DNA from: an uncultured Christensenellaceae bacterium
Lineage (GTDB): Bacteria > Bacillota > Clostridia > Christensenellales > UBA3700
DNA: 64,000 nucleotides
Direction: 5' to 3'
Assembly (NCBI GenBank): GCA_944380305.1
Contig: CALWHF010000001.1
Span: forward strand, 263,600-327,599
The stretch's first letter is position 1, and each line of letters begins with the position of its first letter. The notes beneath the pieces are model-generated. The model had not been told where the DNA came from. It ran no database searches and saw only the letters and a program-made list of their open reading frames with translations. Below are positions 41,855 to 50,635 of this stretch, piece after piece. The position numbers and the translations under genes are program-made.

Positions 41855-43534
41855 TCAGAACTTGAGATCGTTCGGATTGTCTCCGTCAGAACCGCCGTTG
41901 TCGTTGCCGACTTCTTCTGCGGAAGTCTCGTCAATATCTACCTTGTTCTCTTCGGTCTGTACGCCTTCTGCAACCGCCTCTTCGGCGACTTCACCTTCTA
42001 TAGGCGCGTTATGCTGCTGCGCGCTCAGTTCTTTCAGCTGCAAAACTATCTTCTCGTGCTCTTTCTTGCTGAGCGGATAGAATACCATAGCTATCGCCAT
42101 CAGAGCCGCAGAGATCGCAGATACCCACAAAGCGAGGTTGAAGTAGTCGGTCGCCACTTTCATCAGCTCGTCGGATACCGAAGTGACGTTGAAGTAGTTG
42201 CTCGGCTGATAGCCCATGTCTTTCTTTACGAGAGCTATGACGACGTAGCCGATATTAGTGAACACGAGAACAAGAGTATATGCGAACATCTGAATGAATC
42301 CCTCGAGTCTCTTACCCGTCTTTAGCTGCTGGTAGTCGGATATTTCAGAAAGCATCAGCGGCTGCAACGACGCTATCGCGTTGAACAGAGCGATAAATCT
42401 GAGCACCGTCAGAAGCACCGCGCTGAGTGCGCCCTGAGCTATGTTCTGCACGCCTATGATACCCAGTATCGCATAACCGATAGCATTGCAGGACATCCAG
42501 AATATCAATATTGTCTTGTTATTGAACTTTCTCGTCATGAACGGGAGAAGTATCATGTTAGGCGTGACGGCGAAGCCCGTTATCAGGGTCAGCGAACCGA
42601 ATATAGCCTGCCCCGTAGGAATATCGGTCGCGTAACGCAGTTTGCCGAGTATCGCGGCGTCGACTTCGATCGTCGTACGCATCGAGCCGAGTATCAGCGC
42701 GAGCGTGAATATCAGGAGCGGCTTATTCTTCATGATCTGTCTCAGACCTTCGAACAGACCGACCTTCTCTTTGTTTTCGTTAGTGACTATGATCCTTTCT
42801 TTGACCTTGAAGAGCAACAGAACGAACGCAAAGCCTACTACCGAGTAAATAACTCCTATGTAACGGAATGCCATATACTCGACGCCCTGGTTGTTGAAAT
42901 AACCCCTGAGCGCGTTGCCGAGCACGTTCATGATCGTCGGAGAGAAACCGATGATGAGTCCTATCGGCGACCATATATCCGTTCTTTCCTGCTGGTTGGG
43001 GGTCATGACACCCGGCATCATATAGAACGTATTCTGGAACAGGTTCCAGATAATAAGCGTCGGCGAGCAGATGCAGTATGCATAAATCACCTTGGGAAGA
43101 GCGTTGAATTCCTGCTCTCTTATAAGATCGGGAGACCATGTCGACGCGATAGCGAGCGCGGCAAAAAGCGGAGCCATCAAAAGTATGAAAGGCTTGTATT
43201 TTCCCCACCTCGTCTGAGTATTCTGAAGAAGTTTGCCGAAAAGCGGCTGAATAATGAGACCGAGCACGCTCGCGAAAAGACATATCAGCGGGCCGTGCAA
43301 AACGTCAATGCCGAAAAGCTCCGAAATCTGAGTCGCGGTAATCATACCCGAAACCACGGTGACAAGCGTGCTTACGCCAAACGCGCTGCCTCCGAAACAA
43401 AGGATCTCCTTCAGGTTCATGTATCTGCCCTTAGGAGGCGTTGTCCAGAAAGTTTTGAGTTTTTCCCAGAGGCTGTTCATAGTCTCTTTGAAAGTTTTTT
43501 TGCTACCGTTGTTTGTCGGCTGATTTTCGCTCAT
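41855..43534 (-). CDS. MFS transporter, glycoside-pentoside-hexuronide (GPH)-like
   Basis: The 559-residue protein starts after GGGGAGATAATT. It has twelve hydrophobic segments and the GPH-type cytoplasmic loop pattern (QPLFGKLLQNTQTRWGKYKPF and, in the second half, YQQLKTGKRLEGF). The N-terminal 40 residues are polar. The C-terminal 60 residues are a long acidic tail, rich in Glu, Asp and Gly, which is unusual for the family. It should be a cation symporter for a sugar or glycoside. It is a single gene with its own promoter and terminator, near GH16 and a second GPH gene. Confidence 0.85.
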   Translation of the reverse strand: MSENQPTNNGSKKTFKETMNSLWEKLKTFWTTPPKGRYMNLKEILCFGGSAFGVSTLVTVVSGMITATQISELFGIDVLHGPLICLFASVLGLIIQPLFGKLLQNTQTRWGKYKPFILLMAPLFAALAIASTWSPDLIREQEFNALPKVIYAYCICSPTLIIWNLFQNTFYMMPGVMTPNQQERTDIWSPIGLIIGFSPTIMNVLGNALRGYFNNQGVEYMAFRYIGVIYSVVGFAFVLLLFKVKERIIVTNENKEKVGLFEGLRQIMKNKPLLIFTLALILGSMRTTIEVDAAILGKLRYATDIPTGQAIFGSLTLITGFAVTPNMILLPFMTRKFNNKTILIFWMSCNAIGYAILGIIGVQNIAQGALSAVLLTVLRFIALFNAIASLQPLMLSEISDYQQLKTGKRLEGFIQMFAYTLVLVFTNIGYVVIALVKKDMGYQPSNYFNVTSVSDELMKVATDYFNLALWVSAISAALMAIAMVFYPLSKKEHEKIVLQLKELSAQQHNAPIEGEVAEEAVAEGVQTEENKVDIDETSAEEVGNDNGGSDGDNPNDLKF

Positions 43535-43565
43535 AATTATCTCCCCGATTTTTAGTTACGAAAAT

Positions 43566-43594
43566 ATTATAACAAAATAAAAAAGAGTCGTCAA
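43566..43594 (-). promoter_or_regulatory. Promoter of the GPH transporter gene
   Basis: On the minus strand TTGACG (43594-43589), a 17-base spacer and a perfect TATAAT (43571-43566) lie about 30 bases before the start codon. The rest of the AT-rich gap to 43790 shows nothing more. Confidence 0.75.
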
Positions 43595-43792
43595 TTTTTT
43601 TAACATTATTATAACATTAAACGCGAAATCTAGCGTTTTTATTAAAACGCCCGTTTTTCCGTATATGTTTTTTGCAAAATATGTATAAAAATATTGAAAA
43701 AAACGGATAAAAACTGCCATTTTCTCAAAATTCTTTAATACTAAGACAAATTTGACCCTTAGCGGATTGCTTCCGGGCTTTTGCGGTGTTAA

Positions 43793-44227
43793 ACTCAAAG
43801 CATAAAGAAAGACGACGGTACGGCTGATTTCGTCTACACGTTCCGGAAAGATACCGATACGCTTGAACTCCTCGCCCCTTACCCCGAATATTCCCTTTAC
43901 CGCACGGATACCGTCGACATACTGTATATAACCTTCGAGGTGCTGACTATTCGCAATCCGGCGGCGAACGGTAAAAACATGCCGTCTGAGGAAAGCGTCG
44001 TGGTTACCGCTCCCGAATATCTGAACGCTTCTTACGTGAAGGAGTCGGACGGCAAATTCACGATAGTTTCCCCGATCGACCACGCCCTCGCGGGAAAGCG
44101 CGCCCTCGCCCGCCTCGATCTCGCGGCGGCTGTTGCGACCTGCGCCGCGGGAGTCGTCTCTCTTCTCATATATCTTCCGGTAGCGGCAATGGTAACAAAA
44201 ACGGCAAAGCAAGCGAAAACGCCATGA
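43793..44227 (+). pseudogene. 5'-truncated gene fragment with a C-terminal membrane segment
   Basis: A 144-residue frame is open from just after a stop at 43790-43792 to a stop at 44227 but has no usable start near its beginning; the first candidate is a GTG at 43940 without a ribosome site. The sequence is protein-like throughout (YTFRKDTDTLELLAPYPEY, VVVTAPEYLNASYVKESDGKF) and ends with a hydrophobic segment and a basic tail (TKTAKQAKTP). Sequence and codon use match the chromosome. The 5' part appears lost, perhaps by deletion. A strong terminator follows, which supports a former gene. Family not recognised. Confidence 0.55.
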
Positions 44228-44250
44228 CCGCCTACGATATGTCCGTCAAT

Positions 44251-44289
44251 AAAAATACCGCGCTCTATCGACACGGGCGCGGTATTTTT
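44251..44289. terminator. Bidirectional terminator
   Basis: A perfect 13-bp stem (44251-44263 with 44277-44289) ends in A and T runs. It lies between the truncated plus-strand gene and the end of the GH16 gene. Confidence 0.9.
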
Positions 44290-44315
44290 ATAATATCCGA
44301 TATTGCGTTTCGTCT

Positions 44316-45287
44316 TCAGATACCTTTGCGGTACACTCTGACGTAATCTATCACGAAATCGTAATGTTTATCCTTGTCATTTTTCATAGGATCGCCGCAC
44401 CAGAACGGAGTGCCGTCCGCATTGAGTCCGGGCACGGGAGTGCCGTCTTCTGCGGCATATCCCGCGACCTCGACGGTCAGCAGCATATACTCGTTGACCT
44501 TCGAAACGCCCAGCGTCTCGCCGTCCACGGTATGTTTCGTACGCCAGGTCTCAGCTCCGTCGATATAGAAAACGTACTCTTCCTCTGTCCACAGCACGCC
44601 GTAGGTGTGAAATTCCTCGTACATGTCGGGCACATGGTAGAGAGGCGATTTATCGCTCTTGGTCGCTGCGTACCCATCGCCGTGCAGGACGTGCATATTC
44701 GCTTCCTTGTCCTTGTCAAAAGCCAACCACGGCGATTCCATAACGTCTATCTCCACGCCGTCCGCGCCCGTACCGATGACGTCGTCCTCGCTCATTCCCG
44801 TTCCTTCGTCGGGCATAAGCCAGAATGCCGACCATATACCTTCGCACGGCGGAGCGATGCAGCGCGCTTCGAAATAGCCGTATGTTGCCGAAAAGCCTTG
44901 GTAATCCTCGCTTCTTTTTACCCCCGCGGAGTCCTCTCTCGTAGCCGTCTCGACCCACGAGGTGTACCAGCCCTCTCCGAACTGCCCGTCCTTGTACAGC
45001 GTGCGTATCGTGAGACAGCCGTCCGAGACGAACAGAGTATCCGCGCTGTCCTCGTAATATCCTGCGCGTCTGAGAGGAGTCGAGTAACCCGTCTTCCACT
45101 TCGTGTAGTCTATGCTGTCGCCGTCGAAGTCGTCCTCGAACACAAGCTCGTAGCCGCCCTCTTTGAGAACGCCTGCAAGGGTCTTTTCCTCGGGTATCTT
45201 CAGCGCGCCCGAACACGAACACGCGCTTGCCGCCAGCAGAACGCATATAAAAGCGGCGCATATCACGGTTGCAATCTCCTTTTTCAT
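44316..45287 (-). CDS. GH16-family glycoside hydrolase, lipoprotein
   Basis: The start was set at the ATG at 45287 after TGGAGGAAAGG. The protein is 323 residues with a lipoprotein signal (lipobox SAC, Cys23). The GH16 catalytic motif E-I-D-V-M-E is at about 179-184, with nucleophile Glu179, helper Asp181 and acid/base Glu184. Other family features are VFEDDFDGDSID at the N-terminus, GYFEARCIAPP, GIWSAFWLMP and the closing DFVIDYVRVYRK. It should cut beta-1,3 or beta-1,3/1,4 glucans or related galactans at the cell surface. Exact specificity is not readable. It has no binding module. Confidence 0.92.
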   Translation of the reverse strand: MKKEIATVICAAFICVLLAASACSCSGALKIPEEKTLAGVLKEGGYELVFEDDFDGDSIDYTKWKTGYSTPLRRAGYYEDSADTLFVSDGCLTIRTLYKDGQFGEGWYTSWVETATREDSAGVKRSEDYQGFSATYGYFEARCIAPPCEGIWSAFWLMPDEGTGMSEDDVIGTGADGVEIDVMESPWLAFDKDKEANMHVLHGDGYAATKSDKSPLYHVPDMYEEFHTYGVLWTEEEYVFYIDGAETWRTKHTVDGETLGVSKVNEYMLLTVEVAGYAAEDGTPVPGLNADGTPFWCGDPMKNDKDKHYDFVIDYVRVYRKGI

Positions 45288-45456
45288 GACCTTTCCTCCA
45301 ATCAAGATTATAACATAAGACGACGCAAAAAGCAATGCGCCTTTTAACACCGTATGTGAGTAAAAGTGCACAAAACCGTAAAAGCAAAAGCTCGCCCGTA
45401 TAGGCGCGCGTCCGCAGTCGGAATCGTTTATGCCGTTGTCACCTCATCCGCAAGCC

Positions 45457-46845
45457 TTACATTGCGGGTTCTTTCCTCTTCTCTCCCACGGTAACGTCTC
45501 TCTGCCACTTTCTGCGGGCAACCCTGACAATTCCGAATACCGTCTTTACGAACGTATCGCTTCTGAGCAAAAGATATACCGCCCATGCGGGAAAATTCAG
45601 AGCGAATCCTGCGATCGCCCCGAGAGGCAGCGCAAAAAAATATACCGTACTGACGTCGATCAAAAACGCAAACTTTGTGTCTCCGCCGCCTCTGAGCACT
45701 CCGACTATACATGTTATATCGAGAGCGAGAACGGGCTGCAAAGCCGCGAGTATTATTATAAGTTGCGAAGTGATCTCCTTTGCTCCCGCCGAAACTTCGT
45801 ATATCGACAGTATCGGAGACCTCAACGCAAGCAATAGGGCACAACCGAACACGCCCACCGCAAACGCCAGTACCGACATGGTGTCCGCAATCTTCTGAGC
45901 CCTTACGGAATCTCCCTCCCCGACTGCCTTTCCCGTCAGTACCGCAGCGGCGTTGGCAACGCCCATTATACCCACGATAGCTATCTGGTTGACGACAGCC
46001 GCGATACTTCCCGCCGCAATGAAATCGTCGCTGAGATTGCTTATGATAAGAGTTATCATGACCGTGCCGAATCCCCACAAAAGCTCGTTGCCCACTACAG
46101 GCAGGCTTGTTTTCATAAACGGTTTTATTATATCGCCCGCTCTGCCGAAAAAGTGTTTCAATCTGAACCCGGTCCGTTTATCGAAAGCGTACATATATAT
46201 TACAGACATTATAAACTCGCTGACTCTCGCCGCGACCGTACCTATCGCCGCACCTTTCACTCCGAGCGCGGGTGCACCCAGCTTGCCGAATATGAAGACG
46301 TAGTTGACCGCAACGTTTATAAAGAACGAAATGCCGTAGACCGCCATCGACACCCCAACCTTCTCCACCGCCCTGAGCGAAGTCAGATAGCAGTTCGACA
46401 GACTGTAAAAAACGTATCCTATCGATATTATCCAAAGATAATCCGCACCCTGTGCGATAGTATCGGGATTGGATGTGAAAAGCGACATTATTTGTTCGGG
46501 GATCGCTATACAGACCGCAGTAAACATGAGAGACACTACTCCCGCGAGCCGCAAGGCAAGTCCCGTTATCCTTCGGATATGTTCGGTGTCTCCTTTGCCC
46601 CAGTACTGCGCTATCATGACGCCTGCCCCGCTAGCTATACCGAAGCAGAACATCGTCAACAAAAAGAAAGGCTGACCGCCCAGGTTCGCTGCTGATATTG
46701 CAACGTCTCCGAGCTGCCCCAGCATTACCGAGTCCATCAGGTTTACACCGTAGTTTATAACGTTCTGCAAAGCGATCGGCAGAATTATCGCGATCGCCCC
46801 GGGAAGAAATGCCCTGTTGAATAAGAATCTCTCTTTTATTTTCAT
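45457..46845 (-). CDS. MATE-family efflux transporter
   Basis: This 462-residue protein has twelve hydrophobic segments and the two-fold repeat of the MATE family (LPIALQNVINYGVNLMDSVMLGQLGD in the first half in pieces, and the matching SLPVVGNELLWGFG in the second). It should export cationic compounds with Na+ or H+. The ATG at 46845 has no ribosome site, and the -10 box of a good promoter ends only 9 bases before it, so the mRNA may be leaderless. An internal start is unlikely because the first helix would be lost. Confidence 0.9.
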   Translation of the reverse strand: MKIKERFLFNRAFLPGAIAIILPIALQNVINYGVNLMDSVMLGQLGDVAISAANLGGQPFFLLTMFCFGIASGAGVMIAQYWGKGDTEHIRRITGLALRLAGVVSLMFTAVCIAIPEQIMSLFTSNPDTIAQGADYLWIISIGYVFYSLSNCYLTSLRAVEKVGVSMAVYGISFFINVAVNYVFIFGKLGAPALGVKGAAIGTVAARVSEFIMSVIYMYAFDKRTGFRLKHFFGRAGDIIKPFMKTSLPVVGNELLWGFGTVMITLIISNLSDDFIAAGSIAAVVNQIAIVGIMGVANAAAVLTGKAVGEGDSVRAQKIADTMSVLAFAVGVFGCALLLALRSPILSIYEVSAGAKEITSQLIIILAALQPVLALDITCIVGVLRGGGDTKFAFLIDVSTVYFFALPLGAIAGFALNFPAWAVYLLLRSDTFVKTVFGIVRVARRKWQRDVTVGEKRKEPAM

Positions 46846-46854
46846 AGCTATATC

Positions 46855-46883
46855 AGTATAGCAACGATATACGCTTATTGCAA
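46855..46883 (-). promoter_or_regulatory. Promoter giving a near-leaderless MATE transcript
   Basis: On the minus strand TTGCAA (46883-46878), a 17-base spacer and TATACT (46860-46855) precede the ATG. Transcription should start at about 46848, two or three bases before the start codon. Confidence 0.65.
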
Positions 46884-47016
46884 GCGTTGGATGCCTTTTG
46901 AATATTCCTTCGGCTCCACTTTCGCATGCTTACGAAAAACTTACCGAAAACAGACGCAGCACAGATAGCTGACGAAAAAGATAAGAAGTATAATACCCTG
47001 AGAACAGAGGTGAATT

Positions 47017-48483
47017 ATGCAAAAATACGTCAAAGGCAAAGAGAAATTTTCTTACGGGTTCGCTGCCGTGGGCAGTTTTATGATAGCCAACGTGATAGCA
47101 AGTTATATGTCTTATTTCCTGACCGACATCCTTCTGGTTTCGACGACGTTCGTATCCGTTCTTATGTCCGTAGCAAGAATATGGGATATGCTCAACGACC
47201 CGCTTATGGGTGTGCTGATAGACAGGACGAACACTCGCGCAGGCAAAATGAGACCCTACATAAAAGCCGGAGCATTTATGATTTTTATCGTATCCGTGTT
47301 GATGTTTCTGCCTTTATCCGATATGCATCCTGCTCTTAAAATGATTTTCGCGACAGTTATGTATCTCGCTTTCGACACGGCTTATACCGTGGTAGACGTC
47401 CCTTTCATGGGACTCATGAGCGTCGCAACCCCTGACGATAAAGAAAGATCTTCTCTTCTTTCGTTCTACGTCACGCTCGGTTCTTTCGGCACGGTCGCCA
47501 CGATCCTGCTGTTGCCGATATTTCAATCTTTTCTCCCCGAAAAATGGGTCTATTTCGCTCTTGCGGCATGTGTAGGGACGATAGCTTTCGCGGGATATAT
47601 CGTTCTTTACAGAAATTCGAGAGAAAGATTCGCATCGGTTGCCGAAAAAGTATCGGTAACGGACATGTTGAAAACCGTTGCCAAAAACAAACCTATGACC
47701 CTTACGCTTCTGACCTCGATGCTGGCGTCACCGCGCTATCTGCTGATGCTTTCAGCCGCCTACATCTCGACATATGTCATAAAGATACCCGGTATGAATT
47801 CCGGCACGGTACTCGTCATTCTGTACTTAGTGGTAGGTGCAGGCATGTTCGCAGGCATATTGCTGACTCCTCCCGTATACAAAAAGATAGGTTTCAAGCG
47901 CACGACTCTTCTCTTCGGAACGACGGGCGGGATCTGCCTCGCCGCTGCGTTTTTTATCGGAAAGACGAATTATTATGCGGCAATGCCCTTTATGACGCTG
48001 GGCGGTCTGGGTCTCGGTGCGTACAATACTCTGCCGTATCCTATGGTCGGAGACAGTCTCGACTACCTTGAATGGAAAACGGGCAAACGTATGGAAGGAG
48101 TATGTTTCAGCTGGAATTCGTTCGTGACCAAGTTCAACAATGCCGCGGGCGCGATACTGCTGTCCGTCGGACTCGTCGTATTCGGATTCGTGCAACCCGT
48201 CGTCCCCGGCGAACCCCTCGAACAATCGGAAACCGCCGTAACGGGTCTTTACGCAATGGTCTCGATAATTCCCGCAATTTCTTTCTTCATATCTCTTGTG
48301 CCCGCCGCGCTGAACAATTATACTGGAAAGAGAAGAGAGTTTATAAAGAAAGAACTTGCCCGCAAAAAGTCTCTCGCGGCAATGCCCGCCGCAGCGGTGT
48401 CGGAGACACGCAAAGAGACATCCCCCGCGAGTATCGGAAACGATGCCCGCAATGCCGCAACGACGGCGACATATGACAGGTGA
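47017..48483 (+). CDS. GPH-family sugar:cation symporter
   Basis: The 488-residue protein starts at an ATG after CAGAGGTGAATT; a TATAAT box lies at 46989-46994. It has twelve hydrophobic segments. The GPH signature is clear: ARIWDMLNDPLMGVLIDRTNTRAGKMRPY in the first loop (read in pieces) and DSLDYLEWKTGKRMEG in the second half. The C-terminal 60 residues are polar. It should import a glycoside or sugar acid. It starts a three-gene unit with a phosphoesterase 4 bases downstream and a HAD phosphatase after that. Confidence 0.9.
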   Translation: MQKYVKGKEKFSYGFAAVGSFMIANVIASYMSYFLTDILLVSTTFVSVLMSVARIWDMLNDPLMGVLIDRTNTRAGKMRPYIKAGAFMIFIVSVLMFLPLSDMHPALKMIFATVMYLAFDTAYTVVDVPFMGLMSVATPDDKERSSLLSFYVTLGSFGTVATILLLPIFQSFLPEKWVYFALAACVGTIAFAGYIVLYRNSRERFASVAEKVSVTDMLKTVAKNKPMTLTLLTSMLASPRYLLMLSAAYISTYVIKIPGMNSGTVLVILYLVVGAGMFAGILLTPPVYKKIGFKRTTLLFGTTGGICLAAAFFIGKTNYYAAMPFMTLGGLGLGAYNTLPYPMVGDSLDYLEWKTGKRMEGVCFSWNSFVTKFNNAAGAILLSVGLVVFGFVQPVVPGEPLEQSETAVTGLYAMVSIIPAISFFISLVPAALNNYTGKRREFIKKELARKKSLAAMPAAAVSETRKETSPASIGNDARNAATTATYDR

Positions 48484-48487
48484 CGCT

Positions 48488-49768
48488 ATGAAAATAATCT
48501 TCGAAAAAAAGACGTTTACGCTCGAAGAGGAGCTGAGGGTGGGCGTTATATCAGACAGCCAGCTCTCCCCATTTTCGTGGAAGAACAACCGCACGTTCGA
48601 GCGCAATCTGGTGCGCTCTCTTCAAACTCTCCGCAACCGCGGTTGCAATATGGTGATATTCGCGGGAGATATATGCAATATCGCCAACTTTTACGCTTAT
48701 CACCGTTTCAAAAACGCGTTCAGGCTCGTCTTCGGCTCGTCGATGCCGATAACTCAGTTCATCATGGGCAACCACGACTACTTCCCCGCTTTTACTTCGC
48801 GGTGGAAAAAGAGATTCCTGTTCGAGACCAACCTCGGACATAAACCGTTTTCGCACTACGTCGTCAACGGATACCACTTCATCGGCGCGTCTCCCGATTG
48901 CAGAAACCAGCGCAACGGCTACTCGCGCGTTCTGCCCTTCCTCGACGAAGAGATAGCCGAGGCGGTCAGAGACAGCGGCGACCGCCCCGTATTCGTGACC
49001 ACTCACAACAACGCGGCAGGCACGGTCTACGGCTCGGAAACGTACGGCGACGTCGCTCTCGGAAAAATCCTCGTAAAATACCCGACCGTCGTAAACTTCG
49101 GCGGACACACGCACTTCCCTATGCTGGACGAACGCTCGATACATCAGCGCGACTTCACCTCTCTCAACACGCAGTCAACATCTTACGTCGAGCTTGAAAA
49201 GGGAAAGGTGAACGGACCCGTCCCGCCCAATCCGCATATTTCGCCGATGGGCTACGTCCTCGAATTCGGCAAAGAAAAGATCGACGTGCTGCGCATAAAC
49301 GCGGGTACGGGCATGGAAGAAAAACCCGATATGCGCTGGTCTCTTCCCACCGCCGTATCCAAAGACAAGTTCGTATATACCGACAGCCGTTTCGACCTCT
49401 CGCTCGCTACCGACGAGGACAGACCTACCATGCCCGCTGTCTACGGCAGAAGCGAAAAGATAGGCATGCGCGCGTACCTTATATTCGAAAAGGGCGAGGA
49501 CAAGGACTTCGTGCACAGCTACCGCGTCGAATTCAGCGACGGCAAGGTTCAGTACTACTTCAGCGACTTCTACAAGGGGCTTTCCAACCCGAACAAGGAA
49601 GTCGTGCTCCCTATATACGAAAAGGCCGCGGGCGTGTACGACGTGGAAATACGCGCGGTCAATTCCAAAGGGCTCGAAAGCCTGTCAGGCACGCGGATAT
49701 GCGACGTGCGCGTACCGAGTTACAGAAGATACCCGCTGATCTTCGCGCCCGACGCAAAATACTTTTGA
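48488..49768 (+). CDS. Calcineurin-like metallophosphoesterase
   Basis: The start was set at the ATG at 48488 after AGGTGACGCT. The protein is 426 residues. The metal motifs are VISDSQL (in place of the usual D-x-H), FAGDICN, GNHDYF, TTHNN and GGHTHFP. The C-terminal 130 residues are beta-rich (YRVEFSDGKVQYYFSDFYKGL) and resemble a fibronectin or Ig-type fold. No signal peptide is present. The first motif has Gln in place of His, so metal binding may differ. Context suggests action on a phosphorylated sugar or nucleotide product of the imported compound. Confidence 0.85.
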   Translation: MKIIFEKKTFTLEEELRVGVISDSQLSPFSWKNNRTFERNLVRSLQTLRNRGCNMVIFAGDICNIANFYAYHRFKNAFRLVFGSSMPITQFIMGNHDYFPAFTSRWKKRFLFETNLGHKPFSHYVVNGYHFIGASPDCRNQRNGYSRVLPFLDEEIAEAVRDSGDRPVFVTTHNNAAGTVYGSETYGDVALGKILVKYPTVVNFGGHTHFPMLDERSIHQRDFTSLNTQSTSYVELEKGKVNGPVPPNPHISPMGYVLEFGKEKIDVLRINAGTGMEEKPDMRWSLPTAVSKDKFVYTDSRFDLSLATDEDRPTMPAVYGRSEKIGMRAYLIFEKGEDKDFVHSYRVEFSDGKVQYYFSDFYKGLSNPNKEVVLPIYEKAAGVYDVEIRAVNSKGLESLSGTRICDVRVPSYRRYPLIFAPDAKYF

Positions 49769-49771
49769 CAG

Positions 49772-50476
49772 ATGAAAAACGCGGATAAACTCAAAGCATT
49801 TATATTCGACCTCGACGGAACGCTGATCGACTCGATGCCCTTGTGGGACGAGATCTATGCCGCCCCGTTCGAAAAAAGCGGGATACCCGTCCCAGACGGC
49901 TATCTGCTCGCGGTCAATCACATGAGCCTGGACGAGTGCGTGAAATATACGCTCGAAAGCACTCCTCTGCGCTGTGACGCAAAAACGCTCGTGTCGGCAT
50001 GGAGCGGACTTGCCGCGAAAGCGTACGGAGAAAGCGTGCCTCTGAAAGACGGAGCATCGGATCTTCTCCGCTTTCTCCGATCCGAAGGCATACGCCTCGC
50101 GATCGCGACGGCTCTGCCGCTCTCTCTTGCGATGCCGTGCCTGAAAAGACTCGGGGTGGCGGAATTCTTCGACGCGATCCTGTCAACCGACGACGTTTCC
50201 AGAGGCAAAGACGACCCCGCGGTATATTTCGCGGCAGCCGAAAAACTCGGCGCTATCCCGTCCGAATGCGCCGTAGTCGAAGACAGCCACGTCGGAATAG
50301 CCGTCGCGGCGAAAGCAGGCTTTTTTACGATAGGGGTTTTCGACAAATCGTCCGTAAAACACGAAGACGAGATCTCTGCGATCGCCGACGTCTACGTCCG
50401 CAGTCTCGTAGAGATCGAAGAAAAACTCAAAAACCCGCAGTCCTGCATCCTCTCCCGAACCTCTCACCCGCAATAA
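49772..50476 (+). CDS. HAD-family hydrolase (phosphoglycolate phosphatase/beta-phosphoglucomutase-like)
   Basis: The 234-residue protein starts 3 bases after the previous stop. It has HAD motif I, FDLDGTLIDSMPLW (Asp13 nucleophile, Asp15), a helical cap (about 18-85), motif II around IATALP, and motifs III and IV in GKDDPAVYFAAAEKLG and VVEDSHVGI. It should dephosphorylate a small sugar phosphate in the cytoplasm. It is the last gene of the GPH-phosphoesterase-HAD unit. Confidence 0.9.
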   Translation: MKNADKLKAFIFDLDGTLIDSMPLWDEIYAAPFEKSGIPVPDGYLLAVNHMSLDECVKYTLESTPLRCDAKTLVSAWSGLAAKAYGESVPLKDGASDLLRFLRSEGIRLAIATALPLSLAMPCLKRLGVAEFFDAILSTDDVSRGKDDPAVYFAAAEKLGAIPSECAVVEDSHVGIAVAAKAGFFTIGVFDKSSVKHEDEISAIADVYVRSLVEIEEKLKNPQSCILSRTSHPQ

Positions 50477-50581
50477 AACGCGAGGCACATTCCCGCCTCT
50501 TTTCCCGTGCGTAAACATCGCGGCTTCTCCGTTTCGCAATCGGATTTTACGCAAATCGCGACTCTTTTACGGTCTGCGTTG

Positions 50582-50610
50582 TTGATAAGATTGTCTCCGT
50601 ATTGTAGAAT
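50582..50610 (+). promoter_or_regulatory. Promoter of the first XRE-membrane paralogue
   Basis: TTGATA (50582-50587), 17 bases and TAGAAT (50605-50610) precede the ATG at 50636. The 37 bases from 50560 resemble the matching region at 52272-52308 in front of the second paralogue, with the same -35/-10 spacing, so both promoters probably answer to the same regulator. Confidence 0.65.
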
Positions 50611-50635
50611 TAAAGTGCATAAAGGAGGCGATAGC

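Noticed and set aside
43556..44212. Minus-strand frame of 218 codons
   Set aside because: It covers the AT-rich promoter region of the GPH gene and the opposite strand of a better protein-like frame at 43793-44227; it has no ribosome site.
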